From: Atrichornis clamosus
Taxonomy: Eukaryota; Chordata; Aves; Passeriformes; Menuridae
Assembly: GCA_013400975.1 (NCBI GenBank)
Contig: WBMZ01011894.1
Span: 62,001-126,000, forward strand
Direction: 5' to 3'
DNA length: 64,000 bases
Part shown: piece after piece, positions 38,701-51,813 of the stretch
Layout: every line of letters starts with the position of its first letter
Position numbering within the stretch: the stretch's first letter is position 1
The notes under the pieces: generated by a model
Database searches by the model: none
What the model saw: only the letters and a program-made list of their open reading frames with translations
What the model was told of the DNA's origin: nothing
Translations under genes and position numbers: made by a program

Positions 38701-41676
38701 TTGTGCATCACTGCTGGCTCCATGAAGTAACTCTTTCAAAGTCTTTTTTCCCACCAGTATGAGAAAAAACCCCCAAAAATAACACAGTTTGATGTTTCCT
38801 GTCAACTGCCATCATATAAATATAAATTTTTCTTCGATGACTTGTTGTGTGTATCACACCACTAGGATGTAGTGTACATGCAGAGTTCACAGCTGATTTC
38901 TCTTCATTGCCTCTGCTGTTTGTGGCGTGACCAGGGGTGGGCTTATGGTCTTTCTTTTTTTATAAAAAACAATCACAATTTGTCCATCTTTTTTGGGGTT
39001 TTTTCTATAGTGGTCACAAATTTTTGTGCTAAGGCAATATGTGTCAGCTTGAGGGGATATATTGTGAGAGCCATGACTTCTGCACAGTTGCAAAAGCAGG
39101 AAAAAAAGAGATTAAAAAGCTGTTTTAAGTCCCTCCCTTGTTTGCCATGGCATTGTACACCAAGTGTGGGTACAGTCATGTTCATCCTTTCTGATTTGAT
39201 CTCTGACTCAAAGTGAAAGCAGCCGGCTGGAATAGCATCTTTCCAACCATGGATGTTAACAGTCTGGGTGACCCTTGTTTTTCCCATGTAGCTTAAAGCT
39301 GTGATTAGTGATAGGAACACATGTGCTAAATTGACTGCAAAAATCCGTTGCAATGTGGGGTTGCCAGGGCTTGTTTTTAATTCTTGCAGATTGGTGTGTG
39401 CTGCCTGCTGTGTGTATGCCAAAGATGATGAATCTGCTGGGGGCTCACATCGTGAGCACTTCTGCTTGGGCCTGAGTTCGTGGCTTTCCAGTGTGAGAGG
39501 ATTTAACTCAGAAATTCTGAGTTATTGACAACATGAGTTAGAGATTGGGTAGAAAGGGAACATCATAAAGAAAAGGGCAGTAGAGGGAGCTTCTGTGTAA
39601 TAATAGTAATTACTGTCTTTAAAAGACTTGCCAGATAATTTTAGCCCCTTTTTCATCAATAGGCTTGAATCCCTGTGGCCTTGCATGCAAAGGGGATAGA
39701 GCCTAATAACTGTGACCTTTTCTTCAAAGTTTGTAGCAGTTTTTGCACGAGATGATCTGCCACAGATCTCTGTAGGAAATGCTGAAGCTGGTTTTTCAGA
39801 TGACGCTACAGCAGAGGTGGCATTAAATGTTACTTTTGATCATCCCAGCTTATTAGATCCAGTGTCTAGGCAGGAAAGGGGGGCCGTAATGACCAAACGA
39901 CTTCTTCAAAAAGTGGCTCTTTGCTAGAACTGGGAATCATAAGAAAGAGCCAGAGAGTTTGTATGTGCAGCTGCTGAGGCAGACCCAGCAGCACGCTGAG
40001 CACCTTCATCTTGAGGCTGAAAAAGATGTATACTTGGATGTTAAAGCTAAAAGTTAAATTACAAAATAAAATCTAAACAGTCACACAGACACATGAGTAC
40101 TCCATAGCTCTTTATGAAATTTAGCAGCTCCTGAAGCATTCTGGTATTGACCATACTCCAGTTCATACCCTGTAACCACAGGATCTGACAGTCTGAATAC
40201 TGAAGTAGTCCCTAGCAATGTTTAGACATTAAAGCATAATTCTCAGTTACTCCATGATTTAATTGTAAGGATCTGCCCATGGTAACTTAGAGAAGCAAAT
40301 CTACTGTAAGTAGACTGAGGTCTCGTCTCTGTAGCTCCAGTAAAAAATTACTACGTGGTCCCCAGCTTGGGCAGAGTCTAAGGTGATGTGGTGTAGAGGT
40401 CACAGTATTTTCTGCCTAGTGGTTACAGGGTATTGTACAATTAGCTTGAAAATAATATTTAAAAAAAAATGGAGATCAGTTGAAGAAAAAGAAGGAATGA
40501 AAGAAGTTATTGGTTTTTTTCTGGAGGTGTACCTAAAAACCAGCTTGGTACATTTTGCAGCATTATAATACAGCTGCAACAGTAGTTCTTTGTAATTCTC
40601 CTCAGTCACTGATAATTGAGTTTTGTCTGCTTGTGGATTTAATACCACCATGAAATGTAATTTGTTTGCACATGGAATATTACCACTGTTTTGTGCAGAA
40701 ATGTGAAACCAGAAAAATGCTGATACTGATACTGCTTTAATTATAAAGCATATTTAGTATGTACTGTTTATTGTTGTTCTATTAATTATTGTTACAGTTA
40801 GAGTCATTAGACCAGGTTGGCTGGGCAACAGACAAAGAAAATTTGCAATCCCTTCCCCAGGTGCCTTGCAATTTAAATTTTTAAGGCAAGTAGCTAATAA
40901 GGTATTAGCCCATTATAACGGGGGAGAATAAGTGTTGGGCACACTATTGTGCTTGAGACTTGTGGCAGAAAGATGACTTGAACCCAGTTCACCTGATAAT
41001 CTTTCTGTATTTCATATTTTAATTTTCCAAGGACTCTGCAACTGCAGGGACCTAATGTGCTGCTTATTTATTTTTCCTTAATAATCAGAATTTCTGATAT
41101 TCAATATTTCTGATATTTGATCTGAACGTACTTGAATGTTAAGAAGAGGGATGAGATGGAATTACTTGCAGAGTTGAGTTAACATTCTAGACTGCTGTGA
41201 CGAGTGGTTCTTGTACTGAATTACACAGATACAGCAATATACTGAGGAGCAGGAGGAGTGCCTGAAACCAAAGTGCCTGGCAGCAACTGGGTAGAAATTT
41301 TTGGTGATACGGAGGAACACTAAATAGGTAGTTTTGAGTTCTTTGTTCAATCTAAGCTAAAGGCACAGTGTGAAATTCAATCTCCCATCTCCCATGGCAC
41401 TTTCCCTTCATGGGATTTGGCTGCTATAGGCAGGATTGCTCTCTGTCTCTGTGTTGACCGGAACAGCTTTTCTTAAAGCTAAACAGGCACCCAGTTGTGA
41501 TGTGTTTCGGTTTGGGTGAAATAGGCATTTTACAGTGGAAAAACAGCCAAGTCACAGAAATCCTTGACTGACTCTTCACCCTTTTACTGACCACCAGAGT
41601 CATCTCATTTGTCAGCAGCTAACATCCTTAGTAGAGGTATTTTTCTAATCTGTGGGGTTTGGTTTTTTTCTTCCAG
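29763..41676 (+). other. ABLIM1: ABLIM1 intron within LIM domain 1 (about 11.9 kb)
   Basis: It starts with GTAAGA and ends with a T-rich tract and CTTCCAG. The one clear repeat is a short antisense CR1 3' end at 34683-34840. A stretch at 33180-33480 has somewhat more CpG than its surroundings but no exon I can support. The remainder is unique, AT-leaning intron sequence with scattered short frames on both strands. Confidence 0.9.
34683..34840 (-). mobile_element. CR1 3' end, about 160 bp, antisense
   Basis: On the minus strand it reads as the CR1 tail: a TGGATGCTCCATCCCTGGAA block, a GTTCAAGGCCAGGCTG block, GGACTATGTGATTTTAAGGT, CCCTTCCAACCCAAACTATT, and the terminal ATTCCATGATTCTATGG repeats. 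It is strongly 5'-truncated and well preserved, so it is younger than the other copies here. Confidence 0.93.
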
Positions 41677-41860
41677 TGTGTGGCTGTGACCTGGCACAAG
41701 GAGGCTTTTTCATTAAGAATGGAGAATATCTGTGCACCCTGGACTACCAGCGCATGTACGGCACCCGCTGCAACGGCTGTGGAGAGTTCGTGGAAGGAGA
41801 AGTAGTGACAGCTCTGGGAAAAACTTACCATCCCAGCTGCTTTGCCTGCACTGTCTGCAA
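41677..41860 (+). CDS. ABLIM1: ABLIM1 coding exon: end of LIM1 and first finger of LIM2
   Basis: The exon follows TTTTTTTCTTCCAG and ends at TGCAA|GTAAGT. It has two bases finishing a valine, 60 codons, and two bases of a lysine. The second finger of LIM1 is completed by Cys1 and then C-x2-D (residues 19, 22; the CTLD motif). LIM2 begins with C-x2-C (31, 34), 16 residues, then H-x2-C-x2-C-x2-C (51, 54, 57, 60). Segments such as GCDLAQGGFFIKNGEY and CGEFVEGEVVTALGKTYHP are near-identical to mammalian ABLIM1. ABLIM3 has clearly different residues at these positions. All zinc ligands expected in this stretch are present, so there is no sign of pseudogene decay. The phase is continuous with the exons at 29628 and 43362. 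Confidence 0.98.
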
Positions 41861-43361
41861 GTAAGTGCTCCCTTCAGCCAACATCGTGGGAACCCAGTGC
41901 TGGGGAAACACGAGGAAAGGTCTCACCATGAGGCACGAGTCTCAAGACGAATTTCTCTTGAGGATGCATTTGGTCAGAAAAGATCTGCTGCGAGTCTGAC
42001 TTTGAGGGTCTTCAAAATACCACTCATTTATCTGGGGGGCACAGCTTCTGTTTTACATGTAGTTCCCTGTTCTCAGAAACTTACTCTCATGTCTGGAAGA
42101 AGTAAGTGTGAGGTTTACATGTTGAGATAATGGACATGGGTTGAGTTGAGTTCAGGTGATAAGCCCAACTTGGTGGGAGAAATAAAGTAGAGCAAAATTT
42201 TGGATGCTACATTTGGGCTCTGAGGACAGTTAAACATTGAAGACATGCTGGAGACTCATTTTCACATCATGTAAGAACACATGGCTTTGGGACAGCTGGA
42301 ATTCCCCCTCTTCTTTCCAGATACTGTTTCTTGTCCCCAGTAAGAGAACCAGTACAGCAAATATAGAGAAGTTAGCTAAGGCTCTGTGGATGGAAGAAAG
42401 ATGGCATTTTAAACTTCTATCTCTGATGACTAGTTGAAGTTCTTTGTCCTGTAGCCTGGTACATTTTTCAAGACCTTTTCTATTGAAAGTATTGTGATTG
42501 TTTTTCTGTTTCTCAGAAGTGGATGAATTCACTGCATGTTGGTAGTCATATAATGTGTATGTTGCAGTTTTATTGTGTAGGGACAGTGTGAAAGATGACA
42601 TCAGTTTTCTGTACATTGACTTGCATCAATCTTTTTATGTTGAATGAAAAAAAGATGAATCATTGGAATAGAGTAATGAAATGCAGTATTGCTGCTGATT
42701 TATTTTTGGCCCGCTTAGGGATGGCAGTGGAAAGGAAACAATGCCTTAAACATTTTTGCTCTGTTGAAATCAGCAGTTGTTCATTTGTTAAGCAGCTTTG
42801 GAGTGAGGTGTGTTGTAGCAGGGGTCTGTACTCAGCAGCTAAAACTCCTTATTAAAGACTGGGAGTTATGAAATGTTGCTCATCCTCTGCTTTATGCACC
42901 AAATAAGAGTTAACAGCAATGTCAACTTCTGCCTAACACACATTCTTAACATTTATGAGTGACTAGCTCCACATTCCTTCACCAGCCTCAAGAACAGTTC
43001 TGATTCTTTGAGTTCTCTTCTGCATCATTTGCTATCCACAACATCTCGCTGAGACCATCATAAATGTAGTTGTTGTGTCTTAGCAGATTTCACTGTCTCT
43101 ACTATTCAGATAAAATATGTTTGATAATCTTTTTTAAATGAAAATACAAGGCAAGTCTAACCTCTGCTCTGCTTGCATCCATGGATTGGATTTCTTCCAG
43201 TGCCTGGCTTTGCCAAGGCCACATTGCAGAAACTGTTTGGCCGGAGTTTCTGTAAAATATTGGTTGTGCTGAAAGAAGGCAGAAAACTCAAGGCATGGGG
43301 AACAGAAGAAAATTTCTGGCATAACCTTTGCAAAAATACATTTTTCTCCTTAACTTTGCAG
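41861..43361 (+). other. ABLIM1: ABLIM1 intron within LIM domain 2 (1.5 kb)
   Basis: A short intron with donor GTAAGT and acceptor CTTTGCAG. I see no repeat, extra exon or regulatory element that I can support. The longer antisense frames here have no recognisable domain. Confidence 0.93.
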
Positions 43362-43471
43362 GCGTCCATTTCCACCAGGAGATCGAGTTACCTTCAATGG
43401 CAGGGACTGTCTCTGTCAGATGTGTGCTCAGCCGATGTCCTCCAGCCCGAGAGAACTGTCTGCCTCAAGCA
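43362..43471 (+). CDS. ABLIM1: ABLIM1 coding exon: second finger of LIM2 and linker to LIM3
   Basis: The acceptor is TAACTTTGCAG and the donor is GCA|GTAAGT. One base completes a lysine, 36 codons follow, and one base is left for an asparagine split with the next exon. RPFPPGDRVTFNGRDC is typical of ABLIM1 LIM2. The last zinc ligands are C-x2-C at exon residues 18 and 21, 18 residues after the last ligand of the previous exon, which fits the LIM consensus. The following AQPMSSSPRELSASS is the LIM2-LIM3 linker. This linker is the most diverged part relative to mammals (about five residues differ near its end), as expected for a flexible segment. Confidence 0.97.
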
Positions 43472-44325
43472 GTAAGTTGCCATCTCTTTCCTGAAGCCTC
43501 TCCCTTTTCCAGGCTCATCAACATCTAATTGTAACTAGCATAATGCAATCTTTTTTGTGTGGGTTGTTTTTTTTTTTACTTTTATTCATATTTAGAAAAG
43601 TGAACTATCTCTGGGAACCATATTTTTCCTTTCTTTGGGTTTTTTTTTTCCTTCATTAAGATATTTGTTACTACAGGTGGGAAGAGACACACATTTCAAT
43701 GTGAACAAATGACTTTTCCCCAATGACTGGATTTTTAAAAAGGTTTTTTTTTTTAATTTTGTTTCGATAGGCACTGGAAAAGTATCTTAATTGATAAAAC
43801 CTGAGGTTTCAGAGTTGATAGATTCCATTCCTTTAATGTATAATTGTGCAGGTTTAAGTATTCAAAAGAGGACAAAGAGGAAATTAATTTTCTTCTACTG
43901 TTCAGGAATTCAATTAAATTATCCTTTAAAAGGAGAATTGCCGGGATTATGCTTATAGTAGACTGAAATCACAATGATACTGTGATCAGAACCTCAGGAA
44001 ACCATTATAAAAGAGACAGAGAACAAGTTAAGGGGAGAGAGAGGGAATGAAGAAAGTTCAGGAGGGAAATTAAGTTGGCTTGCTGTTGGGTTTTAATGCT
44101 TTTAAAAGATAATTTGTAAATTACTGATATTAATCTCTGCCTCTGGTAGTTAATTTTTTTTTATCTTTGGGGGTTTCTGATTCTTTCTGTGACTTCTGGA
44201 TTGTACTTAGCACTCAGTGTAGTTTTATAAATCAAAATGGCTACAGCTCTGCTTGTGATGCCAGGTAGTTTTCCACCAGTGTTGGTTTCCCTCAGGAAGA
44301 CACTGTGTATTTTGTAGTGGTACTT

Positions 44326-44371
44326 GGCTTTGAGATCCTGGGATTATAAAGTGCTATGTAAAGGCAAAGTT
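44326..44371 (+). repeat. L3/CR1-type ancient LINE tail relic
   Basis: GGCTTTGAGATCCTGGGATT, then ATAAAGTGCTATGTAAAGGC and AAAG, resembles the common 3' tail of old amniote L3-type elements and the SINEs that share it (TTGAGATCCT...GAAAGGCGCTATATAAATGCAAAG). Only this tail block is recognisable, and it has not been aligned. Confidence 0.5.
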
Positions 44372-45361
44372 GGATAATGTTTGTGCTCAGCAGATGAGTC
44401 AAGTGAATCTCAGGTTATCTGATTTGCCTGAGAACATCAAACACTTAGACCAAGGGAAAAATGAGAGACTTTTTTGTTGTCATGCTTTTCTGTCTGTTAA
44501 GTGATGTTTTTCCACTATAATTGTAGATTTGCCGCTGAAGATGCACAGGCCTAGTCAGTTAAGGAAGAATTTAGGGACCTGAAAAAAGCTTTACAAGACT
44601 TAAAAGGAACATAAAAATTTATTAGGTACTTCAGGCATCCAGAGAATCCTTCTGAGACAAAGGAATGATGTGGAAATTTATATTTAGGAGGCATAATTGG
44701 CAAGGAACTGCAAGGCATAGGGACCTTGGACAGTACTGATGTTCTTTTTGTAAGTGTGCCACAGCATAGAAGAATTTGGATCTGGTTCTCCACAGGTGTC
44801 ACAACTGTCCAGCAGTGTGGCACTTTCCCACATGCCTGACTCCAGGTGCCAAAATGCCCCTAGAAAATGACAGGTTAAACTTGTCTGATACTTAGCAAGT
44901 GAAAGAGCTGGATAATCACTTCCCCACAGCCATAGTCTCAATATTTGAGTTGCTTCTTGGGTTCCACACTGAAGCCATAGGTAGCAAGGATTATAAAACA
45001 ACCTTTCCTGCGCCCTGTGATGAGATTTATTGGGTTTTTGGTCATAATTGGGTCCTGCTGACAAACTGCCTTACCAGTACACACAGCAAGAGAGCTCCTG
45101 CTCTTAACAGCTTAGAGTGCATGACTTCAAAATCTGCAGGTACCTGCTGTGGTGCATCTTGTTCTTTTAGGGACAGACTTGCAGAAATGTGTAGTATAGA
45201 CTTTCTGGTCATTTTCAAGCAAAACTCTCCAAAAGAGACAAATAAAAATGAGAACAGCATGTGTTTATAAGTTCAGAATGACTTAATTAAAAAAATGTTA
45301 ATGAAGTATCCTCTGTCTTCAAAGATATGCCAGCTGCTGCTTTAGCTTTGTGCAAAAGTTG

Positions 45362-45391
45362 ACTTAGATACTTAGATACTTAGACTTAGAG
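45362..45391 (+). repeat. Short ACTTAGAT tandem repeat
   Basis: About 3.5 imperfect copies of an 8-base unit (ACTTAGAT, ACTTAGAT, ACTTAG, ACTTAGAG). It is a simple slippage repeat with no evident role. Confidence 0.8.
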
Positions 45392-48300
45392 AAGTCTTTC
45401 TTGCTGGCACCAAAGAGTTAATTTTAGTTAGTGTAAGCTGTTCCAGATTACTTCCAGGTCTCTCCTCCTGGCTAATACACACATAATGTTTTTTTCCCAA
45501 ATGCTTCGCCATTTTTTGAAAGGATTTTTTAAAATCCAAGTTCTTTTAGAAGAGACTCTGATTCACACTGTGCATCTATTTTTTATCCTATATTGCTGTC
45601 ATCTTCCCCTGATTATTTTCAAGAAGGTCACTAGAGGAGACTTTCCTTAAAACAAAGAAAAGTTTGAGGGAATTCAATAGGCTGCAAGTACATCAGCTTT
45701 GATTGGTTTGTGTAATGTAAAAGGAAGCCTTCCTAGAATGTCTGCATTAATGTTGACATGCCATTTTCTGATATCTGTTACTTCCCACAAATTGAAGCTT
45801 TTTGACAGCTTTGCTTGGGTGATTTCAAGGAAAATCAAATGCCTCTAAGTACAGGGGTTAACATCTTTAACAACATGAACCTGAATATGTTACACCCTAT
45901 TGTAGTGCACACCAATGAAAATCAGATGGAAAAATACTGAATAATTAATTTTCCTTTTTTGTTTAGTATTAGTTGGATCCATAATACTTATTTACCTTAT
46001 TTATATTAATAATATATTTCTTTGACTGTACATGTATTACCTGGAATTATAGTTATTTTCTTGAAGAACCATTTCAGTGACTCCTTTTTTATTCTAATTT
46101 TCTAGAACAGTTTCCTTCAGTATTCAGATGCTATAGAGTAATTATAATTTATAATTTAATCAGTCCTGTTCCTTGGCCACTGCTAGATGCACACAGTGCA
46201 CTAACTTTGGGATCTTCATTCATTCAGCAGGAAATCTAATACCAAATACTTGTAAATAACTGTGCAGACAAATGAAATGAGTGGTGTTTGCTTTTGTTGT
46301 TGTTTTATTTCATATGACAGCTTGATAAATGGGATGTGCTCTATAAGGCAGCGTGACTGGGACAGATGTAGGGCAGCCCAGAAACAGGGCACAGCGAGAT
46401 AATACTGACTGAAAGTGTGGTGTTGATGCCTTGGATAGTTCAGGGTTTTCAGGATTCTGTCAAAGACATGAAGTTATTTTCTTTGGGGCCCGATGAAGGA
46501 GTAATGCAACAACGTACCCCAGTAATTGGTATTTATGTTTTAAACAGTGTACACAGTTTGTATTCAGCGTCATGATTGTCTGGTTTGTACTGGCTTAAGC
46601 TCTTTCTCCTCTCTGTTGTGTCCTGGCTGCATGCTAACACACTGTGTTTAAAGTGCACATTGTCTCTCCAGAAAAGCAGCTGTGCAGTTTGATTTCTAAA
46701 TTTTAGGCAAAACTGCATCTATGCAGTTGCACAGTTACATGAAATGCCCTCCATTAGGGCGTTTTATCAGTGAGTTGTCACCAAGGCAGCTGGGAAATGA
46801 ACTAATGCAAATATTTGAATATAAAAATCTCTACTTTAGTCAGACCTTCCTTTTAAAAAAACAGCACACTGGCTTGCATTTCTTCTTGAGCACACAAGAG
46901 GTGTTGTGAAAAGTCCAGCTGAGAGCAGAGCAGCCGGACAGAGATCCCCACACTTGGGACGGGCACAGGAGGTGGTGCCAGCAGTCTGTGGAACTCGATC
47001 CAGCAGTCTTCTGGCTCAGGCATCATCTCTGAAATTCTGAAGAGACTGCATGTCTTTGAATATAGTTTAATCCCTCTTCCTCAAGCAGAGATTTTCTTTT
47101 CCTTAGACAATTCACTATTTCCACAATAAAGCATTTCAGTAATAAAAATGTTATGTCATTTTCTACCTGAGATTGAGCCCTTTCTCTGTTGGTTCCTCAT
47201 GTGGGTGCTGGTATGGAAGTTTTAGTTATTTCTGATTACCTTTTTGCTGAAAGATTGGATCATATTAATGATATGCATGAACTAGTTAAGAAATTGCATT
47301 TCAAGTGAGAAGTGGGCTTTCTGGAAGGATAGGACAAACCTCCCTATCCAAAAGAAACTGAAGCAGTACAGTCACCTAGCAGGAGTCTTCACTTCGAAAA
47401 ATTCATCTTCTAAAATGGTGGTGAAGACTGTCACAGTTGTTTCTTCCTCAGTGAAAATAGGTATTTGTGTCCTGTAAATGCTGAGGTACCCCGTGATGAT
47501 ACAGGAAAGAAGCACAGGGAAGGTATCTCTGTAAGAGATACCTTTCTTTGTAAGAGTCTCCCCTGTGAGTTAAGAGCACTACAGTCCAGCCAAGGCGTGG
47601 ACCAGGGTTTTCAGAATGACCACTGTTACATGTGCGTGAATAATCCGTGGTGCAGCTGTTCCCCACGTCCACGTGTTGGTTTCACATCCCCGTTCTCTGT
47701 GTTTGTCCTCGTCTGCTTTGCACATTTTGTTCTGGCTCAGAGAATGGGACAAATTCTTTCATGCCTATCAGTACAGAGTCTAACTGGGTTGGATTTTGCC
47801 TCACAGCTGGGGATCTTTGCTCTATTATGATATAAATAATAAGCTTAATGCTTAATGAACTTGCGGGAGAAAGATATCTTTGTTAATTATTCAACAGCCT
47901 TATCTCTTTTAAAAAGATGCAGTCGGTAAAGCTCTCAGTAAATATCTGAAACTCCCAACAAGGTTTCTGGCAATACTGAAGTAAAGCAGAGCCAACAAAC
48001 AACACGTGTTGAAGAAGAAGGAGGTGGGAAGGAAAAACAGGAGTCATCTTTTGCCTCAGTGTTCAGAAAGTGGCAGAAATTGAGGTTGTATTTGAAGCAA
48101 TAGACCATCAAAATGGAGAAGAAGCAAATTTACCTTGCAGTTCTCCTTCAAAAGCTAATTCTTAATGCAGCTTTATATTCAGGACAAACTGTCCTTTCGT
48201 TAGATAAAAATATTAGTGATTGCTGTCAGTGTTCAGAAATAATGTCAGAGCTAGTGGATGTATAATCATCACAAATTTCTCCATTAGAAATTAGCTAAAA

Positions 48301-48779
48301 TGGATGCAATTCCTTGTAATCATAGTTCTTGGAAGAAGTCTGCAGCTTGGATTTGTAACTGTTCAGCCACATTTGACTCATTTTTCATTGTTTTGTTCTT
48401 GATCCTTTTTTTTCCTGAGCTCTCTGAAAACTCCTTAAATTCCCTAGGGAATTCAAAAGTGAAAGGGAAATTTGTCGGGCTGTTGGTAAGCAAGATATCT
48501 GCAGTGATCTTTGGCTTTAAAGGGTATTGAGCAACATCCAGCACATGATTTTGAACTTACTCTTAGGAAACATCCTACATTTTCACACTGTGTCAAAGCT
48601 ACACAGTACATAGGTGTTTGGCAGAGATGTAGATGGGCCTTGTGTGTGGGACTCTGAGCTCAGTTTCGCCTGAGGGAATATGCACCCACAATATCCAGAG
48701 AATATTCCAGTGAATAATCCAGAATAATCCAGTGAATGCTCTGGGGAACTTAGACAGGCTCAACAGTTTTGGTTGTGAA

Positions 48780-49300
48780 CATGCATTTTAAACATTTAAA
48801 ATTTTAAATCCTGTGTATAATTTTGATGAAGTTTAATATTTTTTGTGTGCTGTAACACTTATGATTTTCTCATTTCAATCTTGACTTCGCTTACATAAGC
48901 AGAAACACTCACAATTTCTGTGGCTTTTTTTTATTTTTTAATTTACCATACAATAAAGGCATACCACGGACACCACTGTGGATTGATTTCAAGCACTGTG
49001 ATTTAAATAATTTATTTTAATCATGGTTTGTACAAGAAACCTTGATTACACTGACTGCTTGTAACCTTGGTTTACATTAAGATTTTTAATTATAAAATAC
49101 TAATTGGTAAACGTGTGGGTACTCCATATCTGTACACATTCACTTAAACTAACATAGCTCTGCATAAATTCATCATATTATTTGACATCTGTATTTTTCC
49201 TTAACAACTGTTTTTGCTAATGATTTACATCAAGCTCTATTTGAATAAAAGTTCAAATTTTATTTAGAATGCATGGAGTGTCATTGTGGATTTTTTTTAA
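48780..49300. other. AT-rich intronic stretch, possible conserved non-coding element
   Basis: About 500 bases of AT-rich but not simple-repeat sequence, with homeodomain-type cores (TTTTTAATTATAAAATACTAATT around 49083-49105) and few long frames. Its texture resembles deeply conserved vertebrate enhancers, but this is an impression. Conservation cannot be judged from one sequence. Confidence 0.25.
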
Positions 49301-51478
49301 ATTTCAGAAACTGTCTGAAATCTGCTAGACACAGAATGCAAATGCATTAAAATATATTTTAATTTGGGAATTTGTGATTTTTGTAAGGTCTGTAGCTTAT
49401 AAAACTATTTATTTTGGATCACCATATCCTTAAAAATTTTAAAGGTGGCACATCTTATCATATCTAATTTTGCTCATAGATAGGAAAAGGAAAGCAAGTT
49501 TATTGCCTGTGTTTTCAGATCCCATTTGGATTTTTAACTTTGATTTAGTGAAACCTTTAAATTCTGTTTTTAAATGGAATCCTTTCTTTTTTTAAATGTC
49601 ACTATTTAATTCTCCTTACTTTAGTCTGAATTTGATTGTAATAACCTTGCAGGGCAGCTACATTTATCACTTAATATATTGAGCATACAGTGCTTTTACC
49701 CTACCCCTTTTTTGAGAATAAAAGGAGCCAATCAATGTGCATGACATGATACCAAGTTCAACGAAATTATGCAAACCCAAGCAGATTTCCTTTCTGGCAA
49801 AAGCCATTAGATTGTGCCTAAGAATATGCAGCTCTTCCAATGACACTGGCCCATTTGTATGATTGCTCCAAGATGATTTATTCTTTTGAAGAATGGTTGC
49901 AGGTTTTGAGGCATTTTCATAACTTGAATTACTTTCTTGGATTAATTTTAGTCCTTGTTCTATGTCCTCACTCATAACAATGGCTAAATTACTCAAGTGG
50001 CCTCCATTTGCTCAGCTATTTCCTATTTTACAAGGACTGGTATTTTAATGTTTCTTTATAAATTGCCTTAGATCCTTCTCTGGAGGTGTAGAAGCTTTGT
50101 TAGAAGCTAACTTCTGGGTTATAGAGATAGAGCAGCAACTGTATTGAGAATATAATTGTGGTGGGGCAGGAAGTTTCTGATTCACGAGTTTTCTGTCAGA
50201 AAATTCCTTTCCTAAAATTACTGTTTTTCAGGAAGGTGTTTTCAGTCCAGTTTGCCCATTTCCTTTGTACGTTTTTGTGTTGCACGTAAATTGAGCAGAA
50301 ATATTGTGAATAGACTCTACAGGAGTGCTAAATATGCATCAGTTCTTATTTGTCAAAGTGTAACCCTCTCTTGAACTTGGAAATCAAAACATGTCATTCT
50401 CCTTAGCTTTTACTGGAGGAGTGCTAGTCAAAAGCTAATTCCAAAGAAAGTTCTGGGGGAGGTGCAAGGAATTTCTCAGTAAATGGGTGTTGCATGAGGA
50501 GGCATCGCTGCCTTGGAAAACACAACTATAAAGGAGATCCCCAGAGACAGGAGTGTCTGGGAATTGTCATGTTCAGAAAGCCTGCCAGGTAGTAAGTCAG
50601 GAATCAGAGGTCACTTGAAAAGAATGTGAAAAGTGAATTAGCTGTTAGCTAGCCCTCATTTGCCAAATGTTATCAGGGTATAAAAACCTTCCTAAAGGTT
50701 GTCATGAGTTTCATTCCCATTTTTGGGGGGTTGTACTCTGTTAGAATTGCTTGTTTTCCAAGAGTAACAATTGAAAATTTTCCAGAATAGTCTGTGGATG
50801 AGGAGACGCAATGTGCCATCCATGAGCTGGGTATTAAACAATGAAGCTCTGAGCTCACAGAGCAATTCCCTCGGGGAATTGTGAGTTGGAATTGTGGCTT
50901 TGAATTCAGCAGGAAGTACCTGAGTACTGCAATGTGGTAAAAGAAATGACAGGGTAAAGACTGGCCTCAGCTTAGATGTACCTGGCCATGGTTTATCCTT
51001 CAGAGTAGTTTTACAGGGTGGGGTTCTGGGGGTGCTAGGATGGGAAAAACTCCAAAACTTCATCTTCTTTTATAGGACAATTAAAAGCTCTTCTCTTAGA
51101 TAGTGTGTAGCACGTTTCTCTTTCTTCCTCCTCTTGTTTCATTCACTCTCTTGTTTTCAGTTCAGACACCTGCATGAAAGATTGGGTTGAAGAAGGGACT
51201 GAGGTTTATGTAATTGAAAAAGGTTAACTTGGTGGTATGTTTTTTGCAGGGACAGTTTGCAGGAGTGGGAGTTGCAAAGGTCATTTGGTTTGGCCTCCTT
51301 TGGGAGGAGGTGTAGAAAGATGTAGAAATAAGGAAATGCCTTTCTCTGTGTAGAAGACACAAATGCTTACATCAATACAGACCAAACTGGAGTTGGGGAA
51401 GAGCATTCATCCTTCCAAATCACTTTCAATTAAACCAGGTGGTGAAAGGGCAATTTACAGTAATCACAAAAGCACAGC

Positions 51479-51813
<335 letters not shown>

